This document shows, piece after piece, positions 1-8,871 of a stretch of DNA of 64,000 bases. A program made the position numbers and the translations under genes. Numbering within the stretch: position 1 is the first letter of the stretch; the number at the start of each line of letters is the position of its first letter. The notes below the pieces were generated by a model, which was not told the DNA's origin, made no database searches, and saw only the letters and a list, made by a program, of their open reading frames with translations. The DNA is from an uncultured Armatimonadota bacterium (lineage in GTDB: Bacteria > Armatimonadota > Fimbriimonadia > Fimbriimonadales > Fimbriimonadaceae): NCBI GenBank assembly GCA_903927025.1, contig CAIYLG010000061.1, positions 1-64,000 on the forward strand, given 5' to 3'.

Positions 1-1
1 C

Positions 2-310
2 GGCATTTTGACCGCGATCGCTCTCCCGTCCTACCTCAGCTCGGTTAACGCCAGCCGACAGGGCGCTGCCAACACCAACGCTCGAGCACTCGCAACAGCA
101 GTCCAGGGCAAGGCCATCACCGCCAACGCCTACGACAGCACGCTTGCCGACTACGCAACGGACATGGGCGGTTCCATCCCCCTCAACCCCTGCACAGGAA
201 CCACGACCGGCTACTCGATCACCACGACTGCTACGACGGCAACTGTCGCTGCAACTTCAGGCTCCAACTGCGGAACCTGGACCCCAGCAACCTTCTCGCT
301 GACTCTGTAA
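2..310 (+). CDS. Type IV prepilin-like protein, 3' part (5' end outside window)
   Basis: The frame is open to the left edge and begins mid-gene. Its first visible residues, GILTAIALPSYLSSVNASRQ, are the C-terminal half of the conserved hydrophobic N-terminal helix of type IV prepilins and type II secretion pseudopilins; the methylation site and prepilin peptidase site would lie just upstream. About 100 residues follow, rich in Thr, Ala and Ser, with two cysteines (in NPCTG and SNCGTW) that could form the usual C-terminal disulfide loop. The C-terminal domain is very small. An intrinsic terminator follows the stop, so this is the last gene of its transcript. The prepilin class is secure from the helix; pilin versus pseudopilin cannot be told. 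Confidence 0.8.
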   Translation, partial: GILTAIALPSYLSSVNASRQGAANTNARALATAVQGKAITANAYDSTLADYATDMGGSIPLNPCTGTTTGYSITTTATTATVAATSGSNCGTWTPATFSLTL

Positions 311-336
311 GATCAGCCTAAGCACTCAGAACAGAG

Positions 337-373
337 GCGGCAGGGTGAAGTTCATCTTCATCCTGCCGCTTTT
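337..373 (+). terminator. Intrinsic terminator after the prepilin gene
   Basis: A 14-bp stem (337-350 with 356-369, one G-T pair) closes a five-base loop and is followed by four T, 26 bases after the prepilin stop. Confidence 0.8.
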
Positions 374-474
374 GGGCGTTAAATGGGATTTTTTTCACGG
401 ATGCACTTGCTGCACAGCATCTGAAGTCCAAGAAAAGTTTCAGGTGCCACTAAATCGGCCAAACTTCAAGAAGG

Positions 475-3306
475 ATGTCTTCTGAGTTTGTCCTACGCAT
501 GTTTGGGGCGCTGAGGCTTGAAGCGGGAACCGAATCCATCTCAAAGTTCCCCACCAAGCGCTCAGCGCTCCTCCTTGCGCGGGTTGCGGTAGCGCGGGAT
601 GGCAGTCTTGGGCGCGACGAACTCGCAGAACTGCTCTGGCCAGACGACTACCTGGACGTGACTCGGCTGCGGCTCCGACAAGAACTTCGCCGACTTCGAC
701 AGGCAGTGGGCCCCTTCGGGGACTACATCCGAGCCGATCGTCAGTGGATTGAAATTGAAGCTGGTGTCTTGCGAACAGATGCCGGCCAACTTGACGAAGC
801 GGCGATTGCCGGATTGGCCGCAGAGGATCCGCTGGAGCGCGTCCGACACCTCCAACGGGCGATCGATCTGTACGGTGGCCCATTCCTCGCGGGATTTCAG
901 GAACCCTGGGTTCTGTCCGTTCGGCGAGACTACGAAGACAAGATCCGGAAAATATGGCTTGAACTGGCGGATGCGCTGCAGTTGACCGGAGATGAAGAGG
1001 CGGCCATTCGCGCAAACGTTTCTGTGGTCCGGCTGTTTCCGCTTGATCTAGAGACGAATGCTGGCCTCATTCGGCGACTCGTTGGGAAAGGGCGAATCGC
1101 TCAAGCCAGACAGGCATTTCTGGACCTGGATGCGTCGATGACCCGAGAACTCGGCTATCACGCACCGAGCTCTTTAATGAGTCTGATAAAGGAGACGGCA
1201 GATTCCTCTGAGCTGACCCCTCCATTTCAGCCTGAGATCGTCAAACCGCAGATTGCGCGTCCCCTACCTATCTATGGCCGAGCCGAGCTGCTTCACGCGG
1301 TGGCTGCCTCCATCGGCAGGCAAGGTGCACTGGTCGCTCTCGTGGGCCCGGTCGGGGTTGGGAAGTCTCACCTGCTTCAGGAATCCCTTTGGCAGCTGAC
1401 CCACCATCATCGCCTGGCCGTTCAGTTAGGCGGTGCGCCCGGTCCGGTTGAAGATGGGGTGTATGTCCCCGATCCAAAGCTTGAATCGGAGGCATTGCAT
1501 GAGATCATCCGAGAGGCGGCAGGGAACGGCTGGCGTGTCCTTGCCGAATCGCGAGTGCGCCTGGATATGGACGGGGTCGTCGAGATCCTGGTGGTCCCCT
1601 TGCCCGTTCCTCACCTGTCAGATTCGGCTGAAGCCGTCCTCAACAACCCTTCCGTTCGAATCTTAACTTCACGAATCGCGGAACATGGCGGATTCGCGGC
1701 TGGAGAGCAAAACGCGTTTCAACTTCGCGACTTGGCCCGATCTCTGGACGGGATGCCGGCAGCGTTGGTGGTCTTCGGATCGCGTCTGGTCGTTCAAACC
1801 CCGGAGCAGGTGAACAAAACCCTCGAAGATGGGCTCCATGAGTACGCTGCTGAGCTTTTGGAACCCCTGCGGATGGCCATTTACGGGTTGCCCGAGGAGG
1901 CAAAAGAGGCTCTTCACTCTCTGGCGGTACTCGCGGGAGCCTCGGCAGATCTCGCCGCCGCACTCGTGGGACCGCATGATTCTGCGGAGGTGTACCGTCT
2001 TCTAGAGCGTCGATGCCTGATCGCGATTCAAGACGATGGTCTTCGTCTCCGTTACCGAATTCCCAAGCCTTTGGCGTTTGCGGTCCGAGAAATGATGTCT
2101 ACCTCTGCCCAGCTTCGGCTCGTGGCAAAGACTTGGGAGGATGTGGCTCAGTGGGTTTTTGACAAGTCGCGCAAGCTGTGGGGCCCAGACCAGGAAGCCG
2201 CATTCACCAGCGTTCAGTCTGAACTGCGGAATTTGCTGGCAGGAATTCTTTGGGCGACTCAGCATGACCCAAAGCTAGCGGCTTTTATGGTGGTTGGCAC
2301 CTGGCGCACGGTCTGCGCCCGCGGAAATCCCGCGTTGGAAGCTCCCTTGCTCCTGCGAGCACTGGAAGCAGGCGTGGATCAGCTCGATCCAGTGCTCGGT
2401 GGGGAGGCGTGGGTTGGCACCGCCACTGCTCTCGCAATTGCGGGGCTACTTGATGATTCAGAGAAGGCATACCTGGCTGCCCTTGATGTGTACGAGCGCG
2501 AAGGAGATTCGGAAGGCATCGCCTGGGCTCAAATGAATTGGGCAACGATGGTGATCCGACTCCGAGATCCCCGACGCGCCACTGAAATGTGCCGTGTTGC
2601 CGCCAACCTCACTTCAAAGTGGGGCGTCAAGGTGATTTCCCGGTGCTACTACTCACTGGGCTTGGCCGAAATCGGAGAAATCGAGGAGGCCATTCGTGTC
2701 GGAGAAGAGGTCTTCGCCGAGCGACTTCAGAGCAATGACGTGACGGAAGAGGCTCGTTCGTACGGGGACCTTGCTTTGCTCTACTGCAAGATTGGACGCA
2801 TCGAGGCAGCCAGACCCCTCTTGCTGGAGGGCATTCAGCGGCTGCGAAGGGCCGGCATCCAGGACATGCACTTTGAAGCTCTGATGTCGCTGGTAAGTAT
2901 CAGCAGCGATCTTGATGAGATCCAAGAACATCTCGCAGAAGCCTCTGGTCTCGCCCGAAAAATCGGCTCGATTCCGATGCGGCAAGAGGTGGCTGTCGCT
3001 CAAGCAGGTTTGGCATCGCAGCGGGGAGACATGCCCGGCACCATTGCCGCGCTCGTGGAGGTTTTTCGGTTTGCTAAGGCCCTGGAATCGCCCCTAGCCC
3101 TGGAAACGTCGCTGCGCACACTCGGAATCGAATTGGAGCGCCAGAGTCGACTTGAATACGCCAACGCGGTGAGAAGCGTGCTGGGGGAAGAGTTCACCGG
3201 ACCCATCCACACTGGATGGAAGTCTCTCCTTTCGTCAGATTCGCGAGCGACCGTTTGCGTCCTTGCGGTCGTGATGGCTAAAGAGGCACTTCTCTCCGGA
3301 TCATAA
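475..3306 (+). CDS. BTAD-domain transcriptional regulator with degenerate STAND-like ATPase and TPR repeats
   Basis: Large SARP/AfsR-like regulator of 943 residues. Residues about 5-100 look like an OmpR-type winged-helix DNA-binding domain (start LRMFGALRL, then LLWPDD and RLRQELRRLR), followed by the helical bacterial transcriptional activation domain to about residue 240. A P-loop GPVGVGKS lies near residue 291, but no clear Walker B is visible, so the ATPase may be degenerate. The C-terminal third is helical and resembles TPR repeats. The ATG at 475 directly abuts an AGAAGG sequence, too close for normal use, so the start is uncertain by a few codons. The gene is convergent with a heparinase-like gene whose upstream region carries heptamer direct repeats of the kind such regulators bind; regulation of that gene is an inference. 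Confidence 0.85.
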   Translation: MSSEFVLRMFGALRLEAGTESISKFPTKRSALLLARVAVARDGSLGRDELAELLWPDDYLDVTRLRLRQELRRLRQAVGPFGDYIRADRQWIEIEAGVLRTDAGQLDEAAIAGLAAEDPLERVRHLQRAIDLYGGPFLAGFQEPWVLSVRRDYEDKIRKIWLELADALQLTGDEEAAIRANVSVVRLFPLDLETNAGLIRRLVGKGRIAQARQAFLDLDASMTRELGYHAPSSLMSLIKETADSSELTPPFQPEIVKPQIARPLPIYGRAELLHAVAASIGRQGALVALVGPVGVGKSHLLQESLWQLTHHHRLAVQLGGAPGPVEDGVYVPDPKLESEALHEIIREAAGNGWRVLAESRVRLDMDGVVEILVVPLPVPHLSDSAEAVLNNPSVRILTSRIAEHGGFAAGEQNAFQLRDLARSLDGMPAALVVFGSRLVVQTPEQVNKTLEDGLHEYAAELLEPLRMAIYGLPEEAKEALHSLAVLAGASADLAAALVGPHDSAEVYRLLERRCLIAIQDDGLRLRYRIPKPLAFAVREMMSTSAQLRLVAKTWEDVAQWVFDKSRKLWGPDQEAAFTSVQSELRNLLAGILWATQHDPKLAAFMVVGTWRTVCARGNPALEAPLLLRALEAGVDQLDPVLGGEAWVGTATALAIAGLLDDSEKAYLAALDVYEREGDSEGIAWAQMNWATMVIRLRDPRRATEMCRVAANLTSKWGVKVISRCYYSLGLAEIGEIEEAIRVGEEVFAERLQSNDVTEEARSYGDLALLYCKIGRIEAARPLLLEGIQRLRRAGIQDMHFEALMSLVSISSDLDEIQEHLAEASGLARKIGSIPMRQEVAVAQAGLASQRGDMPGTIAALVEVFRFAKALESPLALETSLRTLGIELERQSRLEYANAVRSVLGEEFTGPIHTGWKSLLSSDSRATVCVLAVVMAKEALLSGS

Positions 3307-3339
3307 AATTGCCCCTGCATCCATCTAGAATGCAGGGGC
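3305..3339 (-). terminator. Shared terminator between convergent genes
   Basis: A 10-bp perfect stem (3311-3320 with 3330-3339) sits between the two stops. Read on the minus strand it ends in AATTTT, so it best serves the minus-strand gene; on the plus strand the T tract is missing. Confidence 0.65.
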
Positions 3340-3349
3340 TAAGGTCACG

Positions 3350-6300
3350 TTAGATCGCGACCTTCAAGAGGCCAGCTGAATCCGCTGCCGTTCCTGTTGC
3401 AGACGACGAGACGACAACCGTCGTTCCCGTTGCTGCGACAGTCGTCGTGACGCTGTATCCAGCGCCGCCCGTCAGGCCAACCACAACGAACGTGTGGACC
3501 GTGCTGGGCACAGTGAACGTCGTTGTCGTGAACGCTGCGTTCGACTTGGTGGGGAAGAACACTGCACTCGAGCCGAAGGCCGCACCATCGAATGAGGTGC
3601 CGCTGGCGCTCGCCAGGTACGTTGCCTGAACCATCGATGCCGACGCATCCGCCCCCTGCAGCACGTGGAGGAACCGCGTATCTGCCGGCAGAGTTTTATC
3701 CTGAACCGTAAGCACGTATTGCATCGGGTCCAGCTCTGAATGCGGATTGAGGTTTCCAGACGCGAAGGCAGAACTGAGGGATCCGCCGGCCGGCAAAAGC
3801 GATTGGACGAATAGCTTTTGGCCATCTGCCATCGTTTCCGTTGCGGTATTTCCGGTGATCACCGGGTTGTTTGCCATGCAGAGATTGAAGGTCTTGAACA
3901 GCCCCGAGTGAAGGGAAGTCGCGCGGTCGTACACCACGAGATAGTCGCTGTTCAGCCAAACAACCTGGCGAGTTGCCTGAGCGATGTCGGTGGCGCCTGC
4001 TGCCGGCGTCCAAACATTGGGACGGTTGTACAGATTTGTCAGGTCGCTTGATACATAGGTGTAGCCCGTGCCGTTGCTGGTGGTGGTCTTTGGGTCTCCT
4101 GCGTTCATTCCCAAGATCCAGTTGCTTCCGTTGGTCCACTCACCGGCCTCGAACCAGTTGAGGTTCGGGGTGCCGTTTGCACACCAGTTTTGAAGCGCCA
4201 GCGTGTTGTGGTAATAGGTGGTGAGGCCAACTCCGTTGTTGTCGTAGTTGCTCATCTCTTTGGTCAGCCATTCTCCGTTCCGGAAGAACTCGAACTGGCC
4301 GCCATCGCCATCCTGGTGGTTGATCGATTCCCAGCTTGCGCGGTAATCGAACCAAGAACCCGTGGTTCCCCAGTTGCTGTGGGCAAGGACTCGGCCAGCC
4401 GCCGGATCAAAGAAGTTCAGCGGATAGGCAGGACGAGGGTCCGTGGCAGGAGCCGCGCCTGGGTCGAGGAGCATGTAGTAGAGGATCGACTGAGCGCATC
4501 CCCATGTCCAAGGCTGACTCACGTTGTACTGAACCCCGTTCGGAACAACGCTGGTTGAAATCCACCGAGCCGCATTGGCATGGGTGTTCAGCCCCTGCTC
4601 TTGCTCCAGGAGTGCCAGAAGTGCAAAGGACTGCATCGTCTCCGGCGTGATGTAAAGGCGGAGTAGATCTCCGTAGCTTGCCATCTGATAAACCGGCCCC
4701 AGCCAGACTTCGCTGGCAGGCACCATCGATGTTGGCGTCAGCGACGAAAGGTAGCCCTTTACGAATCGATCCCAAACGGGTGCGGTGATCAGCTTGATCT
4801 GGGGGCCCGAGATCGCCTGGTTGTTGAAGCCAGCCGTCTGCAGAGCCAAGAGCTGACCGAGAACAAAGCCAAACGAGTGGCCATACAGCATTCCTTCTGG
4901 AGGAAGTCCGCCACTTGCCAGGCCAAAGTTGGCTCCGGTACCGGGCAAGTTATAGTCTGCCTTTACGGTCTGGGGGTCGCCCATCATGGCGTAGGTCTGA
5001 TACAGCCACGCGCCAATTCCGTTGAGGATGTAGCTTCGCAGCGTGTTGCCGGCGATGGCAGGAGATTGGGTTGGGTCGTTGACGGGGTCGTCGCTCGGGT
5101 CGATGCAGAGACCCATCATCGTGACGAGCCGGGCATGGCCGAGATAGTAGTTGTTGGAGGCCATTCGGTAGGCGGCGGTGCCGTTGCCGATCAGCGAAAA
5201 GCTGTTGATGGTACCGACGGGCGAAGGGTGATCGCCGCCGGTGGTGTAGGCGTTGAGGCACTCATTGGCCCAGAGGAGGAACACCTTGCGAATCGTCGCC
5301 TTATCGGCGGCGGTGAGGATAGGGTTGCCATTGGCATCCTTCGTGTTGTAGATCCAGTCGACGATGAGCGGCCATTGAGCGCCCGTTTCGTTGGCGCGGT
5401 TGTAGACCGGGAACATGGGATCCCGGAATGGCGCATTGGCAAGGGGCCCCAGAACTGCTTGATTCATCGCGACCATGATCAGGTTGCGGGCGTACTGGGC
5501 GTACTTGATTCGATTCGTGGCGTTGGGGTCGATCAGGGAGTTGAAGGCGAGGATAAAGCCAACCTCTTCTGTGAGCTGACCCTGATAGCCCTGAGTGTCC
5601 CCCAGGTCGGGATAGGTTGGGTTGGCAACGCCGTTCGGGAAGAACTGCGTCTGGTAAATGTTGACGGCCTGGCTCAGCAGCGGCAACATTCCCGTTTGAT
5701 AAGTCGGGTTGGTTGAAACCGCCCAACTCTGAAGGCGTGGGATGTCATTGGGAGTCACCCAGAGTCGTGGGTGAGATGCCACAGGATAGGGAATCTGAGC
5801 AACTTGGGCATACGTCGCCGAGACGGTTGTGGTCGCAGCGGGCATGGTCAGGGTTGTCGTGGCGCTGGTGGAACTGGCGACACTGGCACCCGTCCACGCG
5901 GAGAAAATGCTTCCTGCGGGAGGTGCATTGGCGGTGATGGTCACCACCGTGCCTGCGGTGTAGGAACCGCTTCCTGATCCGTTGTTGACGGAAAGGGTGT
6001 ACTTGGTGGTTGCTGCAGTGTAGTTTGCCGTCACGGTCGTTGCTGCGGCAGGCATCGTCAGCGTCGTATTGGCGGCAGTTGGATTGGCAACCGTCGCACC
6101 CGTCCAGTTCAGGAACGTTTGCCCTGCAGGAGCCGTGTTGGCGGTAATGGACACCACTGCGCCAGAGGCGTAGCTGCCACTTCCAGATCCGCTGTTGACA
6201 GTGAGCGGATAGGTCTGAACGCCGTTGGAGATCGGAACCACAATCGCGTTGCTTGGAGCAGAGCCAGGGTTCGTCACCGTGAAGGAAGCGTTGGGGGCAT

Positions 6301-6910
6301 TGCCCTGCCATCCGGAAGCAACAATCGTATCGGAAGTGACGGAGACCGTGGAGAGCTGCACCGGGGTGCCATTGTAGGTGTCCACGACCTGGGCATATTG
6401 GAGAAATCCGGATCCTTTGATCGTCACGGTGAGATTCCCAACCGAAATCGGATTGGGGGAAACCGAAGTGATCGTGGGCCCCGCGTTCAGAAGATAGACG
6501 TATACCGTGGCGGCAACTGTCGAGCTAGCCTGGCTAACCGCTTTGATCGCCACCGGATTTTGTCCCGGCATCGTGGTGGGGGCTGTGTAAAGGCCAGTAG
6601 CAGAGATGGTGCCGTTGGTCGTGCTGCCACCCTTCTTTCCGCCTGCGTACCAGTACACCGCAGTGTTGGTTTCGCCAGTGACGTTCGCAGAGAACTGGAC
6701 TGTGGCTCCAGGCGCGGCGGTCACGTATCCATTTGGCGTGATTGTCACGCTCTGGCCGAACGCCGCCGTCAAGCAGAGAAGCGCCGTGGTCACTGTAATA
6801 ATTCGAAGAAGCGTCTTTCCGAAGTTCGAAATGCGGGTGGATCCGGCACTTCGCCCAGGGGGCTGCGCTGACCCGCTAAGGCTCCCCAGTATGGATATGA
6901 TCCTGTTCAA
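3350..6910 (-). CDS. Secreted heparinase II/III-like protein with Ig/TIG and InlB B-type repeats
   Basis: Predicted secreted polysaccharide lyase or binding protein of 1186 residues. After a long charged N-region a hydrophobic signal segment ends near AFGQ (residues about 32-53). Next come an Ig-like domain, an IPT/TIG-like domain (about 142-225) and two repeats of the divergent InlB B-type, each with SGSGSY...V.ITA, a W.GA motif and TLTMPA (about 233-297 and 304-366). From SHPRLWV onward the sequence fits an alpha/alpha-toroid followed by a heparinase II/III-like beta-sandwich (INHQDGDGGQFEFFRNGEWL). The start is TTG: a good AAAGGAG lies 6 bases upstream (6917-6923) and no ATG fits. Substrate is unknown. 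A possible SARP-type operator lies upstream at 6989-7006. Confidence 0.75.
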   Translation of the reverse strand: MNRIISILGSLSGSAQPPGRSAGSTRISNFGKTLLRIITVTTALLCLTAAFGQSVTITPNGYVTAAPGATVQFSANVTGETNTAVYWYAGGKKGGSTTNGTISATGLYTAPTTMPGQNPVAIKAVSQASSTVAATVYVYLLNAGPTITSVSPNPISVGNLTVTIKGSGFLQYAQVVDTYNGTPVQLSTVSVTSDTIVASGWQGNAPNASFTVTNPGSAPSNAIVVPISNGVQTYPLTVNSGSGSGSYASGAVVSITANTAPAGQTFLNWTGATVANPTAANTTLTMPAAATTVTANYTAATTKYTLSVNNGSGSGSYTAGTVVTITANAPPAGSIFSAWTGASVASSTSATTTLTMPAATTTVSATYAQVAQIPYPVASHPRLWVTPNDIPRLQSWAVSTNPTYQTGMLPLLSQAVNIYQTQFFPNGVANPTYPDLGDTQGYQGQLTEEVGFILAFNSLIDPNATNRIKYAQYARNLIMVAMNQAVLGPLANAPFRDPMFPVYNRANETGAQWPLIVDWIYNTKDANGNPILTAADKATIRKVFLLWANECLNAYTTGGDHPSPVGTINSFSLIGNGTAAYRMASNNYYLGHARLVTMMGLCIDPSDDPVNDPTQSPAIAGNTLRSYILNGIGAWLYQTYAMMGDPQTVKADYNLPGTGANFGLASGGLPPEGMLYGHSFGFVLGQLLALQTAGFNNQAISGPQIKLITAPVWDRFVKGYLSSLTPTSMVPASEVWLGPVYQMASYGDLLRLYITPETMQSFALLALLEQEQGLNTHANAARWISTSVVPNGVQYNVSQPWTWGCAQSILYYMLLDPGAAPATDPRPAYPLNFFDPAAGRVLAHSNWGTTGSWFDYRASWESINHQDGDGGQFEFFRNGEWLTKEMSNYDNNGVGLTTYYHNTLALQNWCANGTPNLNWFEAGEWTNGSNWILGMNAGDPKTTTSNGTGYTYVSSDLTNLYNRPNVWTPAAGATDIAQATRQVVWLNSDYLVVYDRATSLHSGLFKTFNLCMANNPVITGNTATETMADGQKLFVQSLLPAGGSLSSAFASGNLNPHSELDPMQYVLTVQDKTLPADTRFLHVLQGADASASMVQATYLASASGTSFDGAAFGSSAVFFPTKSNAAFTTTTFTVPSTVHTFVVVGLTGGAGYSVTTTVAATGTTVVVSSSATGTAADSAGLLKVAI

Positions 6911-6988
6911 TATTTTCTCCTTTCCCCAAAGACGGAATGGTCCTAAAAGGGACAGGAGTCATTGATATCTGATCAGCAGTTACTTAGG

Positions 6989-7006
6989 CGTGACATAACC
7001 GTGACA
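6989..7006 (-). promoter_or_regulatory. Direct heptamer repeat CGTGACA-4 bp-CGTGACA upstream of the heparinase-like gene
   Basis: Two identical heptamers (6989-6995 and 7000-7006) are separated by four bases, giving an 11-bp period. SARP/BTAD regulators are known to bind heptamer direct repeats with four-base spacers. The site is about 80 bases upstream of the TTG start, and a BTAD regulator is the convergent neighbour. The sequence arrangement is seen; the binding is inferred. Confidence 0.45.
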
Positions 7007-7059
7007 CATCCAATTTGGGCACATGGGCCCATTTGGGTGGGTTGAATCATTGTGCATTT

Positions 7060-7566
7060 TCAGGTTCCCGCCACTGTCCGTTCGACATCCTTCATCAAGA
7101 AGTAGAGGTGCAGAGGATTGCTCGGACACTCAAGGATTCCGAAACGCAGGTAAAGGCTCTTCGCCTCTTCATCTTTAGCGTGAGTCATAAACGCTCGGAC
7201 TCCCGCATCTTTAGCGACACTCAGACAACGCTTAAGGGCATCCTTAAAGAGGCCCCTTCCGATTCCTTGGCTCTGGTAGTCCTTATCTACGGCGAACCTG
7301 GCCATGAGGATAATCGGGATCGGGTGCTTGGCCAGGCCCTTGGCCATTCTTTCGGGGGCGTCGCCGTACAGGATGGAACTGACTGCGAGCGAGTAGTAGC
7401 CGATGACCCGCGTACCATCTAATCCCACAAAGGTGCGGGCACTGCCATTGGCTTGGTTGGCCATGGCATGGCGAGCAAGAAAGGTGTTGAGCGGTTCTTT
7501 CCCGCAGTCAAACTCGAGGAAGTCGTGCGACTTATCGAGAAGAACTGGTCCCGAAAACGGGCTCAC
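7060..7566 (-). CDS. GNAT-family acetyltransferase, toxin of a DUF1778-GNAT toxin-antitoxin pair
   Basis: A 168-residue GNAT enzyme of the TacT/AtaT type, which blocks translation by acetylating the amino group of charged tRNA. The acetyl-CoA loop is visible as YQSQGIGRGL, and the tyrosine near the C-terminus (SLYLRFGI) matches the usual catalytic Tyr. N-terminal HDFLEFDCGKEPLNTFL is typical of this toxin group. The GTG start overlaps the antitoxin stop by four bases (GTGA), so translation is coupled. Length is normal, so the toxin appears intact. The specific tRNA target cannot be read from sequence. Confidence 0.88.
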   Translation of the reverse strand: MSPFSGPVLLDKSHDFLEFDCGKEPLNTFLARHAMANQANGSARTFVGLDGTRVIGYYSLAVSSILYGDAPERMAKGLAKHPIPIILMARFAVDKDYQSQGIGRGLFKDALKRCLSVAKDAGVRAFMTHAKDEEAKSLYLRFGILECPSNPLHLYFLMKDVERTVAGT

Positions 7567-7853
7567 GACTCGAAAACACTAGGCGTGCTGAAGAGTTCTC
7601 GTAGTGCCGGAATGTCTTGGGGTGGCTCATCGAGCTTAGCACTGAGCCAGCCATACTCCTCTTTAGAGACGCGGATGAGGCGCTGGTCGGCGATCACCTC
7701 TTCGGCGGCGTCAAGCGACTTGCTTAGAACGAACTGACTGACGTTCATGTTCTGGAGCCGTGCGGCCTCAGCGAGTTTGGCCTTCTGTGAGGCCGAGGCC
7801 CGGATGTTGAGTTGTTCGGCTTTAGGGGTGGTAGGCAATGCGGAGCTTCTCAT
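7563..7853 (-). CDS. DUF1778 ribbon-helix-helix antitoxin
   Basis: A 96-residue antitoxin. The N-terminal part (EQLNIRASASQKAKLAEAARLQNMNVSQFVL, about 13-43, shown here in two overlapping pieces: EQLNIRASASQKAKLAEA and ARLQNMNVSQFVL) is the TacA-like ribbon-helix-helix DNA-binding fold, and the C-terminal tail would wrap the GNAT toxin. It is upstream of, and overlaps, the toxin gene, the standard order for this family. An imperfect palindrome 24 bases upstream of the start is a likely autoregulatory operator. No clear Shine-Dalgarno site precedes the ATG. Confidence 0.88.
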   Translation of the reverse strand: MRSSALPTTPKAEQLNIRASASQKAKLAEAARLQNMNVSQFVLSKSLDAAEEVIADQRLIRVSKEEYGWLSAKLDEPPQDIPALRELFSTPSVFES

Positions 7854-7877
7854 TCAGTCTATTTGAACGATACCATG

Positions 7878-7900
7878 ATGTATAGACGTTGTCCATACAT
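7878..7900 (-). promoter_or_regulatory. Palindromic operator of the DUF1778-GNAT pair
   Basis: Arms ATGTATAGAC and GTCCATACAT (7878-7887, 7891-7900) form a 10-bp inverted repeat with one mismatch around a 3-bp centre. On the minus strand it contains TGGACA, which lies 17 bp from TATCGT, so the complex could block a promoter -35 element. Operator role is inferred from family behaviour. Confidence 0.55.
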
Positions 7901-7997
7901 ATAAGTTCCAGGAATACGTTCTCATGGATGTATTGGCTGTTAGCCGCTCAGAGTGAGCCTGCCAATTCCAACCTAAGGGACGACGACGCGGGCACCC

Positions 7998-8264
7998 CTA
8001 GAGATACCAATAAGCCGGAGAATAGGCAGTACCGATTTCTAGATCGAGTTTGATTTGGGTGAGGATGTGGTAGTTCGCAAAGGTGCTGAGCCGCTGATAC
8101 CGGGTCAGACCTGAGATTGCCAAATTTCGAGCGTCTTCAAATTTCCCAGCATCTGCCTTCTGCTTACAAAGGGCCAGTGACCGGATTTGTACCCTCCCCC
8201 TGAGTTCTTGGGCTCGCTGACCTGTAGTGCCAGAATATTGGAGAACGAGACGGCGATGCGCCAA
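7998..8264 (-). CDS. Small hypothetical protein, possibly TPR-like
   Basis: An 88-residue frame starting at TTG, 7 bases after the stop of the gene at 8272-8871. The segment KADAGKFEDARNLAISGL has the spacing of one TPR-like helix pair. No signal peptide or known motif is seen. It could be translationally coupled to the upstream gene, or be its frameshifted remainder, since the two are nearly adjacent. Existence as a separate gene is uncertain. Confidence 0.35.
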   Translation of the reverse strand: MAHRRLVLQYSGTTGQRAQELRGRVQIRSLALCKQKADAGKFEDARNLAISGLTRYQRLSTFANYHILTQIKLDLEIGTAYSPAYWYL

Positions 8265-8271
8265 CGCATCG

Positions 8272-8871
8272 TTACCGGGCCTTGCCGACGGTCACTGAAC
8301 GAACAATCTGATCGCAGATTGAATTCGTTAGCGCACTAAGATTGTGGTTTTCTGGCTTGAGCTTGCACTCGATACTGATCAGTATCCCTCTGTCCTCATC
8401 AAAGAGCGCGCCGCTTCCATACCTAAAAGGCTCTCGGTTAACCATCATCGCACCTTTCTCCATGAGCCCAACCCAAATCTCCCAATGCTTATAATTTGTG
8501 CGAGTGTGGGAAGGAAAAGTCTTAATACCGTCGACGAGATCGAGATAAAGCTGCCGCGTTCGCTTATTGTCCTCAGGATCGCCTGAACTCAAGATCCTAT
8601 CGCCCGCAACTGATATCCGATCACCTGCTTTATTCTTGAAATAGTAGTCGGTTGAACCGTAGCTTTTGACATTTACGCGACGGAATCCTTTCGGTAGGCG
8701 CAAAGAGCATGCTACGGATTTCGGGAGCTTCAGCGAAAAGTTTCCGTGTGTGTCTGGATCTTGGGTCCCAGCAGCCTCATGGGGGTTGTGTTGGCTGCGT
8801 CCCGGTGCGATCGCCACACAGCAGAGCAACCCAAAGAATAGGTGCGTAGAAGCGAGTCCATTAAAAACCAT
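8272..8871 (-). CDS. Hypothetical secreted protein
   Basis: A 199-residue protein I do not recognise. The N-terminus is a short hydrophobic segment (LFFGLLCCVAIAPG) followed by a His/Pro/Thr-rich linker, consistent with export; the paired cysteines might be a poor lipobox. The remainder is mixed alpha/beta with several Lys/Arg, including a YYFKNKAGDRISVAGDR stretch. No Shine-Dalgarno site is obvious. It lies in the accessory stretch between a toxin-antitoxin pair and a broken rhuM. Confidence 0.5.
   Translation of the reverse strand: MVFNGLASTHLFFGLLCCVAIAPGRSQHNPHEAAGTQDPDTHGNFSLKLPKSVACSLRLPKGFRRVNVKSYGSTDYYFKNKAGDRISVAGDRILSSGDPEDNKRTRQLYLDLVDGIKTFPSHTRTNYKHWEIWVGLMEKGAMMVNREPFRYGSGALFDEDRGILISIECKLKPENHNLSALTNSICDQIVRSVTVGKAR

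Noticed and set aside
4877-5716. 279-codon plus-strand frame inside the heparinase-like gene
   Set aside because: Opposite-strand shadow of a well-supported coding region, low-complexity Gly/Val content.
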